NCBI GenBank assembly: GCA_040752115.1
Contig: JBFMFB010000019.1
Coordinates: 1 to 47,705 of the forward strand
From: JBFMFB01 sp040752115
Lineage (GTDB): Bacteria; Pseudomonadota; Gammaproteobacteria; Burkholderiales; Sulfuricellaceae
Reading direction: 5' to 3'
DNA: 47,705 nt
The stretch's first letter is position 1. The number at the start of each line of letters is the position of its first letter. The position numbers and the translations under genes were made by a program. The notes below the pieces were generated by a model. That model saw nothing but the letters and a program-made list of their open reading frames with translations. It was not told the origin of the DNA and did not search any database. Shown one piece after another: positions 1 to 7,247 of this stretch.

Positions 1-140
1 GGCGGAGGGTGTTGGGGGCTGGGCGTCGAGTGCTGAGAGTGGGTGGGCATCGCTGTCAACCTGACAATGAAATCAATGAATTCCGAAGGACAAAAGTTAA
101 CCCGAAAATACTTGGGACTTGGGACTTGGGCTTGGGGCTC
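1..140. repeat. Heptamer-repeat element downstream of rsmE, cut by the window edge
   Basis: Three perfect tandem ACTTGGG units lie at 110-116, 117-123 and 124-130, followed by CTTGGGG at 131-137. On the minus strand this reads as CCCAAGT units starting directly at the rsmE stop codon (TGA, 139-141). Positions 1-52 are also G-rich and fall roughly into 7-nt steps on the minus strand (CAGCACT, CGACGCC, CAGCCCC, CAACACC, CTCCGCC), so they may be a decayed opposite arm. The pairing is not clean and the element runs to the edge, so only the 110-140 array is secure. Confidence 0.6.
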
Positions 141-870
141 AAAAATCCCCCCACAGTGCCTGCATTGCCGCCAGCGCGGCCAGCGCCGCGGTTTCGGTGC
201 GCAGGGTGCGGGGGCCGAGGCGGACGCCTTGAAAACCGCAGATTTCGGCCGCTTTGGCCTCGTTCGGCGAGAAGCCGCCCTCCGGGCCGATCAGCAAGAT
301 GATCGCGCCTTGCGGGCGTGGCAGTGTGCGCAGCGTTTCGGCCGCGCCGGGGGCAAGCATGAGCTGCATTCCTTCTCCCCTCCGGCTCCCCAGCCACGTT
401 TCCAGCGGCATGATCGGTGCCACCGGCGGCACGAGGTTTCGCCCGCACTGTTCGCAAGCGGCAATGACCACGTTTTGCCAGTGCTGCACCCGCTTGTCGG
501 CGCGCTCGCCGGAGAGCCGTACTACCGAGCGCTCGCTGAAGAGCGGCTGAATGTGGCCGATGCCGAGTTCCACTGCCTTCTGCAGGGTGTAATCCATTTT
601 TTCGCCGGCAGAGATGGCCTGCGCCAGCGTTACCGCCAGCGGCGATTCGCGTTCGGGGTCGCGCCGGGCGCCGGTGAGAACGGCGACGGAATGCTTGCCG
701 ATGTGCTCGATCGACGCCTCGAATTCACCGCCTTGGCCATTGAACAGGGTGACCGGATCGCCCGATTTGAGTCGCAGAACCCGGGCGGCATGGTGCGCCG
801 CCTGCTGCGGCAGTTCGATGCGCCGGCCGGAAGCGAGGGCATCGGGATAGTAGATACGGGGAGCGCTCAT
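139..870 (-). CDS. rsmE: 16S rRNA (uracil-1498-N3)-methyltransferase RsmE
   Basis: A 243-residue cytosolic enzyme that methylates N3 of U1498 in 16S rRNA with S-adenosylmethionine. The C-terminal half carries the SPOUT-class cofactor-binding knot: an LIGPEGGFSPNE motif near residue 193 and LRTETAALAAL near 222, both hallmarks of the family. The N-terminal part (IYYPDALASGRRIELP) matches the PUA-like substrate-binding domain. Length is normal for the family. The gene is divergent from the thioredoxin-like gene at 961, with a 90-bp shared upstream region. Its stop codon abuts a CCCAAGT heptamer repeat. Confidence 0.95.
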   Translation of the reverse strand: MSAPRIYYPDALASGRRIELPQQAAHHAARVLRLKSGDPVTLFNGQGGEFEASIEHIGKHSVAVLTGARRDPERESPLAVTLAQAISAGEKMDYTLQKAVELGIGHIQPLFSERSVVRLSGERADKRVQHWQNVVIAACEQCGRNLVPPVAPIMPLETWLGSRRGEGMQLMLAPGAAETLRTLPRPQGAIILLIGPEGGFSPNEAKAAEICGFQGVRLGPRTLRTETAALAALAAMQALWGDF

Positions 871-912
871 GACGAAATGTCCTTGATGTAGGTCGTTGGC
901 AAAATACCCGGT

Positions 913-931
913 ATTGAGCTATAAACTCAAT
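913..931. other. Small inverted repeat in the rsmE / thioredoxin divergent promoter region
   Basis: ATTGAG (913-918) and CTCAAT (926-931) form a perfect 6-bp inverted repeat around an A/T-rich 7-nt centre, midway between the divergent starts at 870 and 961. It could be an operator or a chance palindrome; nothing else supports a regulator. Confidence 0.3.
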
Positions 932-960
932 GAATCTGCAAGTTCGGGAGAATTGGGGTT

Positions 961-1518
961 ATGGTCAGTCTGCAAACGCCGGTATGCGACTTCGGCTGGA
1001 AGGCGGTGGATTTCGATCTGCCCGGGGTGGACGGCAGGCGCTATCGTCTTGCCGAAGCCCGTGGGCCGAAGGGGCTGCTGGTGATGTTCATCTGCAACCA
1101 CTGCCCTTATGTCAAGGCAGTGCGCGACCGCATCGTGCGCGACTGCGCCGAACTCAAGCGGCACGGCATCCACAGCATCGCCATTATGTCCAACGATTCC
1201 GCCGATTATCCGGAAGACTCGTTCGAAAACATGAAGCGGGTGGCGGAGGAATTCCGCTTCCCCTTTCCCTACGTATGGGACGAAACCCAGGAGGTGGCGA
1301 AAGCCTACGGCGCGGTGTGCACGCCGGACTTCTTCGGCTTCAACGCGAATCTCGAGCTGCAATACCGCGGCCGGCTCGACGCTTCGCGCAAGGAGGCGGC
1401 ACCGCCGGATGCCCGCCGCGACCTGTTCGAGGCGATGGTGGAAGTCGCCCGCACCGGCCAGGGTCCGCGCGAGCAGATCCCGAGCATGGGCTGTTCGATC
1501 AAATGGCGTGGGGAGTGA
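961..1518 (+). CDS. Thioredoxin-fold redox protein (AhpC/TSA-like)
   Basis: 185 residues with a thioredoxin/peroxiredoxin fold. The C45-N-H-C48 pair in MFICNHCPYVKAV sits where the CxxC active site of thioredoxins lies, and the following RIVRDCAELKRHGI and AIMSNDSADYPEDS segments match the family of thioredoxin-like proteins carrying a CNHCPYV motif. No signal peptide is seen, so a cytosolic thiol oxidoreductase or peroxidase is inferred; the substrate is unknown. ATG 961 follows GGGAGAA at about 946-952. The stop codon TGA (1516-1518) is part of the first GTGAGGC unit of the adjoining repeat. Confidence 0.85.
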   Translation: MVSLQTPVCDFGWKAVDFDLPGVDGRRYRLAEARGPKGLLVMFICNHCPYVKAVRDRIVRDCAELKRHGIHSIAIMSNDSADYPEDSFENMKRVAEEFRFPFPYVWDETQEVAKAYGAVCTPDFFGFNANLELQYRGRLDASRKEAAPPDARRDLFEAMVEVARTGQGPREQIPSMGCSIKWRGE

Positions 1519-1631
1519 GGCGTGAGGCGAAAAAAATCGCGGGCTGCGGGCGCGCGTAGTTTATATAAAGGCTTGTCGGCAACCGCCGACCGTTTGACTT
1601 TACCCCTCACCCCTAACGCCTCACGCCTCAC
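1515..1631 (+). repeat. Heptamer-arm hairpin element A (GTGAGGC units)
   Basis: The left arm has two exact GTGAGGC units (1515-1521, 1522-1528). The right arm, read on the minus strand from 1631, has GTGAGGC, GTGAGGC, GTTAGGG and GTGAGGG in perfect 7-nt phase (1604-1631). The 15-bp stem 1515-1529 / 1617-1631 is exact and encloses about 87 nt. The upstream stop codon TGA is nucleotides 2-4 of the first unit. The next gene starts 11 nt after the right arm with no Shine-Dalgarno visible. No T-run follows, so it is not a standard terminator. Confidence 0.85.
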
Positions 1632-1642
1632 CTTTTAACACC

Positions 1643-2434
1643 ATGCTCAATTCCGTCATCGAAGTCGTCAAATCCATTGCCCGCACGGAAGTCATGCCGC
1701 GCTACCTGAAAGTGGCGCACCAGCACAAAAGCGACGGCAGCCTGTGTACCGAAGCGGATCTCTCCGCGCAGGAGGCGCTGGGCAAAGCGCTGCGGCGCGT
1801 CGCCGATTACCCGGTGCTGGGAGAGGAGATGCCCGAGTCGTTGCAGCGCGAGCTGTGGCAAGCCGGCGCCGACGGCTTGTGGTGCGTCGATCCAATTGAT
1901 GGCACTTCCAATTTCGTCAACGGCCTGCCGTATTTCGGTGTGTCCGTGGCGCTCATGCGCGGCGGGCGCCCGGTGCTGGGAGTGGTCTACGATCCGGTGG
2001 CGGATGAGGTGTTTTATGCCGAGAAAGGCGGTGGCGCGTTCCTCAACGGCGAATCGCTGCCGATCAAGGAGCGTTCGCCTGCGCTGCGCGACGCGATGGC
2101 CGGTGTGGATTTCAAGCGGCTGGACCGCCGGCTCGCGGCGCAGCTCGCTTCCTCCCCTCCCTTCAGCTCGCAGCGCAATTTCGGCGCCAGCACCCTCGAC
2201 TGGTGCTACATTGCCGCCGGCCGCTTCGATATTTACTTGCACGGCGGCCAGAAACTGTGGGATTACGCCGCCGGCTCGCTGATCTTGCAAGAGGCGGGCG
2301 GGCACATGTGCACGCTTGCCGCCGACGATTTCTGGGCGGGCGAGGCGTGGGAGCGCTCGGTGATCGCGGCGGTCAATCCCAATCTGTTCCACGCCTGGAA
2401 AACCTGGATCCGGGAGTGCCTGCAGGCGCTCTGA
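1643..2434 (+). CDS. Inositol monophosphatase family protein
   Basis: 263 residues with the metal-binding motifs of the Mg-dependent IMPase/FBPase superfamily: GEE at 60-62, D83-P-I-D86-G-T in WCVDPIDGTSNFVNG, and the C-terminal LWDYAAGSLILQEAGG with D207. Members hydrolyse sugar or inositol phosphates; the substrate cannot be read from sequence, and relatives act on inositol phosphate, histidinol phosphate or fructose bisphosphate. The first residues (MLNSVIEVVKSIARTEV) fit a normal family start, but the ATG has no clear Shine-Dalgarno because element A ends just upstream. A promoter for tkt follows the gene. Confidence 0.9.
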   Translation: MLNSVIEVVKSIARTEVMPRYLKVAHQHKSDGSLCTEADLSAQEALGKALRRVADYPVLGEEMPESLQRELWQAGADGLWCVDPIDGTSNFVNGLPYFGVSVALMRGGRPVLGVVYDPVADEVFYAEKGGGAFLNGESLPIKERSPALRDAMAGVDFKRLDRRLAAQLASSPPFSSQRNFGASTLDWCYIAAGRFDIYLHGGQKLWDYAAGSLILQEAGGHMCTLAADDFWAGEAWERSVIAAVNPNLFHAWKTWIRECLQAL

Positions 2435-2505
2435 AGTCTTTTCCCATTCCCTCCCCTGTCGCCGGTTCTTGCCCTAACCGCCTAGCGCGCAAGGATTTTT
2501 TGCTA

Positions 2506-2534
2506 TTGCTCAAAAGCACCAAGTAGGCGATAAT
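2506..2534 (+). promoter_or_regulatory. Probable sigma-70 promoter for the tkt-gap-pgk-pyk-fba block
   Basis: A -35-like TTGCTC (2506-2511) and a -10-like GATAAT (2529-2534, 5 of 6 to TATAAT) are separated by exactly 17 nt. They lie about 160 nt upstream of the tkt start in the 261-bp gap after the IMPase gene, leaving a long leader. Confidence 0.55.
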
Positions 2535-2577
2535 CGGAACTTTTTATTGCCGCGCCTAAAGCATCTCGCTATAAGTA

Positions 2578-2593
2578 AGGACAAGTTTGTCCT
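2578..2593. promoter_or_regulatory. Palindrome in the tkt leader, possible operator
   Basis: AGGACAA and TTGTCCT form a 7-bp inverted repeat around a 2-nt centre, about 45 nt downstream of the predicted -10 and 100 nt before tkt. Its tight centre suits a dimeric regulator site better than an RNA hairpin. The regulator is unknown; a CbbR/LysR-type or sugar-phosphate regulator would be plausible from context only. Confidence 0.35.
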
Positions 2594-2695
2594 GTTTGCG
2601 GCGAGGCGCGGTTGCTTCCTCCAGTTTAGAAGCCGGTGGCCGGGATCCGGCGGTCGGCGCAGATTTTGCGATCAACTTTGAAGGAATGAACAATT

Positions 2696-4681
2696 ATGGC
2701 AACTCGTAAAGACTTGGCGAATGCGATTCGCATCCTTTCCATGGATGCGGTGCAGAAGGCGAATTCCGGCCACCCCGGCGCCCCCATGGGAATGGCGGAA
2801 ATCGCGGAAGTGGTGTGGAATCACCACCTGCGCCACAACCCGGCCAACCCGAAGTGGTTCGATCGCGATCGCTTCGTGCTTTCCAACGGCCACGGCTCGA
2901 TGCTGATTTATTCACTGCTGCATCTGACCGGCTACGATCTGCCGATCGATGAACTCAAGAAGTTCCGGCAGTTGCATTCCAAGACTCCGGGTCATCCCGA
3001 GTATGGCTACACCCCCGGCGTCGAAACCACCACCGGCCCGCTCGGCCAGGGCATCACCAACGCTGTCGGCATGGCGATGGCGGAGAAGCTGCTGGCCGCC
3101 GAATTCAACAAGCCCGGCCACGAAATCATCAACCACCACACCTATGTATTTCTCGGCGACGGCTGCCTGATGGAAGGCATTTCCCACGAAGCCTGCGCAC
3201 TGGCGGGAACCTGGGGCCTGGGCAAGCTGATCGCCTTCTGGGATGACAACGGCATCTCGATCGACGGCCACGTCGAAGGCTGGTTTACCGACGACACGCC
3301 GAAGCGCTTCGAAGCTTATGGCTGGCACGTTATCGCGAACGTGGACGGCCACGATCCGGTGGCGGTGGACGCCGCAGTGCAACTGGCGAAGAAGACCACC
3401 GACAAGCCGTCGCTGATCTGCTGCAAAACCGTCATCGGCAAGGGTTCGCCCAACAAGGAGGGCACGCACGACGTGCACGGCGCTGCGCTGGGCCACGACG
3501 AGGTCGCCGCCACCCGCGCCAATCTTGGCTGGAACTATCCGCCTTTCGAGATTCCGCAGGACGTGTACGAGGGCTGGGATTGCCGCACCAAGGGCGAGGG
3601 TCTGGAAAAACTGTGGAACAACAAGTTGGCCGAATACCTGAAGGCTTACCCCAAGGAAGCGGCAGAGCTGAAGCGCCGCATGGCTGGCGAACTGCCGCAC
3701 AACTGGAAGAAGCATGCCGAGGAATTCGTCGCCAAGATCAACGAGAAGGCGGAAACCGTCGCCACCCGCAAGGCTTCCCAGATCGCCATCAACGGCCTGG
3801 CGCCGGTGCTGCCGGAATTCGTCGGCGGCTCGGCCGACCTGACCGGCTCGAACCTCACCAACTGGACCGGCTGCCATCCCGTCCACGGCAAGACCACCGG
3901 CAACTACATCAGCTATGGCGTGCGCGAGTTCGGCATGTCGCACATCATGAACGGCATGGCGCTGCACGGTGGCATCCTGCCCTTCGGTGGCACCTTCCTC
4001 ATGTTCTCGGAATATGCGCGCAATGCGCTGCGCATGTCGGCGTTGATGAAGCAGCGCGTGATCTACGTGTTCACCCACGACTCCATCGGCCTGGGCGAAG
4101 ACGGTCCGACCCACCAGCCGGTCGAGCAGACCGCCACCCTGCGTCTGATCCCCAACATGGACGTGTGGCGCCCGTGTGACACGGTGGAGTCCGCCGCGGC
4201 CTGGGTATCGGGGGTGGAGAAGAAGGACGGCCCGACCAGTCTGATCATGAGCCGCCAGAACCTCAATTTCCAGAAGCGCGATGCAGCCCAGATCGCCGCC
4301 ATCAGCCGCGGTGGTTACGTACTGGCCGATGCGGCGAATCCCAAGGTGGTGCTGATCGCCACCGGCTCCGAAGTGCAGCTCGCGCTGGATGCGAAGAAGG
4401 TGCTGGACGAACAGGGGGTTGCCGTGCGCGTGGTATCTATGCCGTCCACCAGCGTGTTCGATCGCCAGGATCAGGCCTACAAGGACAGCGTGCTGCTCAA
4501 AGGCGTCAAGCGTGTCGCCATCGAGGCGGGTGTGACCGACGGCTGGCACAAGTACGTCGGCCTGGAAGGCGCGGTCGTCGGCATGAACCGCTTCGGCGAA
4601 TCCGCCCCGGCTGGCGAGCTGTTCAAGCTGTTCGGCTTCACCGTCGAGAATGTAGTCAACACGGTCAAAGGTGTTCTGTAA
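2696..4681 (+). CDS. tkt: Transketolase
   Basis: 661 residues, full length. It transfers two-carbon ketol units between sugar phosphates using thiamine diphosphate, linking the pentose phosphate, Calvin and glycolytic routes. Visible landmarks are GHPGAPMGMAE near the N-terminus, ETTTGPLGQG, the ThDP-binding GDGCLMEGISHEA, and THDSIGLGEDGPTHQPVEQ in the pyrimidine-binding domain. AAGGA (2681-2685) precedes the ATG. It opens the carbon block and is followed by gap across a 9-mer hairpin repeat. The position is typical of betaproteobacterial carbon-metabolism clusters, including those of autotrophs. Confidence 0.97.
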   Translation: MATRKDLANAIRILSMDAVQKANSGHPGAPMGMAEIAEVVWNHHLRHNPANPKWFDRDRFVLSNGHGSMLIYSLLHLTGYDLPIDELKKFRQLHSKTPGHPEYGYTPGVETTTGPLGQGITNAVGMAMAEKLLAAEFNKPGHEIINHHTYVFLGDGCLMEGISHEACALAGTWGLGKLIAFWDDNGISIDGHVEGWFTDDTPKRFEAYGWHVIANVDGHDPVAVDAAVQLAKKTTDKPSLICCKTVIGKGSPNKEGTHDVHGAALGHDEVAATRANLGWNYPPFEIPQDVYEGWDCRTKGEGLEKLWNNKLAEYLKAYPKEAAELKRRMAGELPHNWKKHAEEFVAKINEKAETVATRKASQIAINGLAPVLPEFVGGSADLTGSNLTNWTGCHPVHGKTTGNYISYGVREFGMSHIMNGMALHGGILPFGGTFLMFSEYARNALRMSALMKQRVIYVFTHDSIGLGEDGPTHQPVEQTATLRLIPNMDVWRPCDTVESAAAWVSGVEKKDGPTSLIMSRQNLNFQKRDAAQIAAISRGGYVLADAANPKVVLIATGSEVQLALDAKKVLDEQGVAVRVVSMPSTSVFDRQDQAYKDSVLLKGVKRVAIEAGVTDGWHKYVGLEGAVVGMNRFGESAPAGELFKLFGFTVENVVNTVKGVL

Positions 4682-4690
4682 AACAATTTG

Positions 4691-4761
4691 AACCGCCAAG
4701 ACGCCAAGAACGCCAGGATTCGAGCATGGGCTTTCTTGGCGCCCATGGCGTCTTGGCGGTT
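4691..4761 (+). repeat. Nonamer-arm hairpin element B (ACGCCAAGA units)
   Basis: The left arm is three 9-mers: ACCGCCAAG (4692-4700), ACGCCAAGA (4701-4709), ACGCCAGGA (4710-4718). The right arm on the opposite strand reads ACCGCCAAG, ACGCCATGG, GCGCCAAGA in the same 9-nt phase. The outer 16 bp (4691-4706 with 4746-4761) pair perfectly. It fills most of the 118-bp gap between tkt and gap; the gap gene keeps its own Shine-Dalgarno downstream. Confidence 0.85.
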
Positions 4762-4799
4762 AATGAGTTTTTGTTTTTACTCTTGAGGAGAAAAGAAAC

Positions 4800-5798
4800 A
4801 TGGCAATCAAAGTGGGTATCAACGGCTTCGGCCGCATCGGCCGCATGGCATTCCGCGCCATCGCCAAGGATTTTCCGGAAATCGAAGTCGTTGCCATCAA
4901 CGACCTGCTCGAGCCGGAATACCTGGCCTACATGCTCAAGTATGACTCCGTGCATGGCCGCTTCAACGGCAACATTTCCGTCGAGGGCAACAACCTGATC
5001 GTCAACGGCAAGAAGATCCGCCTGACGGCCGAGAAGGATCCCGCGAACCTGAAGTGGAACGAAGTCGGCGCCGAGATCGTGATCGAATCCACCGGTTTCT
5101 TCCTGACCAAGGAAACCTGCCAGAAGCACATTGACGCCGGCGCCAAGAAGGTCGTGCAGTCCGCGCCAAGCAAGGACGACACCCCGATGTTCGTGTACGG
5201 TGTGAACCACGAGACCTATGCCGGCCAGACCATCGTTTCTGCCGCCTCCTGCACCACCAACTGCCTGGCGCCGGTCGCCAAGGTGCTGCACGACAACTGG
5301 GGCATCAAGCGCGGTCTGATGACCACCGTGCACGCCGCCACCGCCACCCAGAAGACCGTTGACGGCCCGTCCAGCAAGGACTGGCGCGGTGGCCGCGGCA
5401 TCCTGGAAAACATCATCCCTTCCTCCACCGGCGCCGCCAAGGCCGTCGGCGTGGTGCTGCCCGAGTTGAACAAGAAGCTCACCGGCATGGCCTTCCGCGT
5501 CCCGACTTCCGACGTGTCCGTGGTCGACCTGACCGTCGAGCTGAACAAGGAAGCCGCCTACGAGGATATCTGCAAGGCGATGAAGGCGGCGGCCGAAGGC
5601 CCGCTCAAGGGCGTGCTCGGCTACACCGACGAGAAAGTCGTCTCCACCGATTTCGTCGGCAACAGCGCCCCCTCGACCTTCGATGCCGAAGCCGGCATTG
5701 CGCTCGACAAGACCTTCGTCAAGGTCGTGTCCTGGTACGACAACGAGTACGGCTACACCTGCAACATGCTGCGTTTCGTGAAGCACGTGGCGAAGTAA
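4800..5798 (+). CDS. gap: Glyceraldehyde-3-phosphate dehydrogenase, type I
   Basis: 332 residues, standard length. It interconverts glyceraldehyde-3-phosphate and 1,3-bisphosphoglycerate. The N-terminal GINGFGRIGR is the nucleotide-binding glycine motif; the aspartate in AINDL after the second strand usually favours NAD over NADP. The catalytic cysteine is C151 in SAASCTTNC. A strong GAGGAG-type ribosome site precedes ATG 4800. The gene lies between tkt and pgk, so it may work in glycolysis and in the reductive pentose phosphate cycle. Its stop codon TAA is embedded in the first unit of element C. Confidence 0.97.
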   Translation: MAIKVGINGFGRIGRMAFRAIAKDFPEIEVVAINDLLEPEYLAYMLKYDSVHGRFNGNISVEGNNLIVNGKKIRLTAEKDPANLKWNEVGAEIVIESTGFFLTKETCQKHIDAGAKKVVQSAPSKDDTPMFVYGVNHETYAGQTIVSAASCTTNCLAPVAKVLHDNWGIKRGLMTTVHAATATQKTVDGPSSKDWRGGRGILENIIPSSTGAAKAVGVVLPELNKKLTGMAFRVPTSDVSVVDLTVELNKEAAYEDICKAMKAAAEGPLKGVLGYTDEKVVSTDFVGNSAPSTFDAEAGIALDKTFVKVVSWYDNEYGYTCNMLRFVKHVAK

Positions 5799-5970
5799 GG
5801 CGGTGAGGCGTGAGCGGTAAGAAATGTAGGGTGGGTTAGCGAAGCGTAACCCACCAAACCGAAGCGGTGGGTTACGGCCTGCGGCCTACCCACCCTACCA
5901 CCCTCACGCCTCTCTCCTCACCCCTCGCGAACGAAGTGAGCCGTAAGGCATAGGCCCACCTATCCCTTAC
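5795..5970 (+). repeat. Composite nested repeat C between gap and pgk
   Basis: The outer layer is heptamers of the GTRAGGN type: GTAAGGC (5795-5801, containing the gap stop TAA) and GTGAGGC (5803-5809) on the left; on the right, minus strand, GCGAGGG, GTGAGGA, GAGAGGC, GTGAGGG in 7-nt phase over 5901-5928. Nested inside is a second element whose 11-bp ends (GTAGGGTGGGT, 5826-5836, with its complement 5888-5898) enclose two smaller hairpins: 5830-5838/5847-5855 and 5866-5872/5888-5894. A third hairpin with GTAAGGC/GTAAGGG-type arms sits at 5943-5970. Thus three hairpin systems fill the 198-bp gap. Confidence 0.8.
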
Positions 5971-5996
5971 ACCTTACATCATCAGGAGAAAAAACC

Positions 5997-7211
5997 ATGT
6001 CCGTAATCAAGATGACCGACCTGGATCTCAAGGGCAAGCGCGTCCTGATCCGTGAAGACCTGAACGTGCCGCTCAAAGACGGCGAGGTGGCGGACGATAC
6101 CCGCATCCGCGCTTCGCTGCCGACCATCCAGCACGCGATGAAGGCCGGCGCCAAGGTGATGCTGATGTCCCACCTCGGCCGTCCGGAAGAAGGGGTGTAT
6201 TCCGAAGAGGCTTCCCTGAAGCCGGTCGGGCGCCACCTGTCCAAGCTGCTAGGCAGGGAAGTGCGCGTGGTCAAGGACTGGATCGACGGCGTCACCCTGG
6301 CCGACGGCGAAGTGGTGCTGTGCGAGAACGTCCGCTTCAACAAAGGCGAAGGCAAGAACAACGACGACCTCGCGCGCAAGATGGCTGCGATCTGCGACGT
6401 GTACGTGATGGACGCGTTCGGCACCGCACACCGCGCCCAGGCCTCCACCCACGGCGTGGCCAAATACGCGCCGGTCGCCTGCGCCGGCCCGCTGCTGGCG
6501 GCCGAGCTCGAAGCGCTGGGCAAGGCGCTGGACAACCCGAAGCGCCCGATGGTGGCGATCGTCGGCGGTTCCAAGGTTTCCACCAAGCTGACCGTGCTGG
6601 ATTCGCTGTCCAAGATCGTCGACCAACTGATCGTCGGCGGCGGCATCGCCAACACCTTCATCAAGGCGGCCGGCTACAACATCGGCAAGTCGCTGTGCGA
6701 GGACGATCTGGTGGCCGAAGCCAAGCGTCTGATGGAAGTCGCCAAGGCCAAGGGCGGCGAGATTCCGGTTCCGACCGATGTGGTTGTCGGCAAGAAATTC
6801 GACGCCAGCGAACCGGCGGTCATCAAGAAGGTTTCCGAAGTCGCCGACGACGACATGATTTTCGACATTGGCCCGGAAACCGCCAAACGTTTCGCCGAGA
6901 TGCTGAAGAAAGCCGGCACCATCGTGTGGAACGGGCCGGTCGGCGTGTTCGAGTTCGATCAGTTCGGCGAGGGCACCAAGGCATTGGGTCTGGCGATCGC
7001 GGCCAGCCCGGCGTTCTCCATTGCCGGCGGCGGCGATACTTTGGCGGCGGTGGCGAAATACGATATCGCCGACAAGGTTTCCTACATTTCCACCGGCGGT
7101 GGCGCGTTCCTCGAGTTTCTCGAAGGCAAGAAGTTGCCGGCAGTGGATATCCTCGAGCAACGCGCGGCTCTGGGCAAAACCGAGTCCTGCTGCGGCTGCT
7201 GCGGAGGCTGA
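5997..7211 (+). CDS. pgk: Phosphoglycerate kinase with a cysteine-rich C-terminal tail
   Basis: 404 residues. It transfers phosphate between 1,3-bisphosphoglycerate and ADP. Landmarks: VLIREDLNVPL near residue 16, the substrate-site MSHLGRP near 59, GGSKVSTK near 190, and the nucleotide-site GGGDTLAAV near 345. The ATG follows AGGAG at about 5983. The core ends about residue 390; the last ten residues include four cysteines in the string CCGCCGG, which ordinary bacterial PGKs lack. This could bind metal or form a redox-sensitive disulphide; that is inference. It sits between gap and pyk. Confidence 0.96.
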   Translation: MSVIKMTDLDLKGKRVLIREDLNVPLKDGEVADDTRIRASLPTIQHAMKAGAKVMLMSHLGRPEEGVYSEEASLKPVGRHLSKLLGREVRVVKDWIDGVTLADGEVVLCENVRFNKGEGKNNDDLARKMAAICDVYVMDAFGTAHRAQASTHGVAKYAPVACAGPLLAAELEALGKALDNPKRPMVAIVGGSKVSTKLTVLDSLSKIVDQLIVGGGIANTFIKAAGYNIGKSLCEDDLVAEAKRLMEVAKAKGGEIPVPTDVVVGKKFDASEPAVIKKVSEVADDDMIFDIGPETAKRFAEMLKKAGTIVWNGPVGVFEFDQFGEGTKALGLAIAASPAFSIAGGGDTLAAVAKYDIADKVSYISTGGGAFLEFLEGKKLPAVDILEQRAALGKTESCCGCCGG

Positions 7212-7247
7212 TGTCCGGCGCGCAATAACAGGTAAATTAGGAATCCA

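Noticed and set aside
43..891. Plus-strand open frame opposite rsmE
   Set aside because: Shadow of rsmE, low-complexity translation, no homology.
1515..1631. Element A and similar hairpins as intrinsic terminators
   Set aside because: Loops are 20-90 nt and no T-run follows the stems, and most sit within apparent operons.
2912..4699. Long open frame antisense to transketolase (595 codons)
   Set aside because: Composition is that of a shadow of a GC-rich coding strand (His, Arg, Gly, Val rich) and no family is recognisable; tkt on the plus strand is certain.
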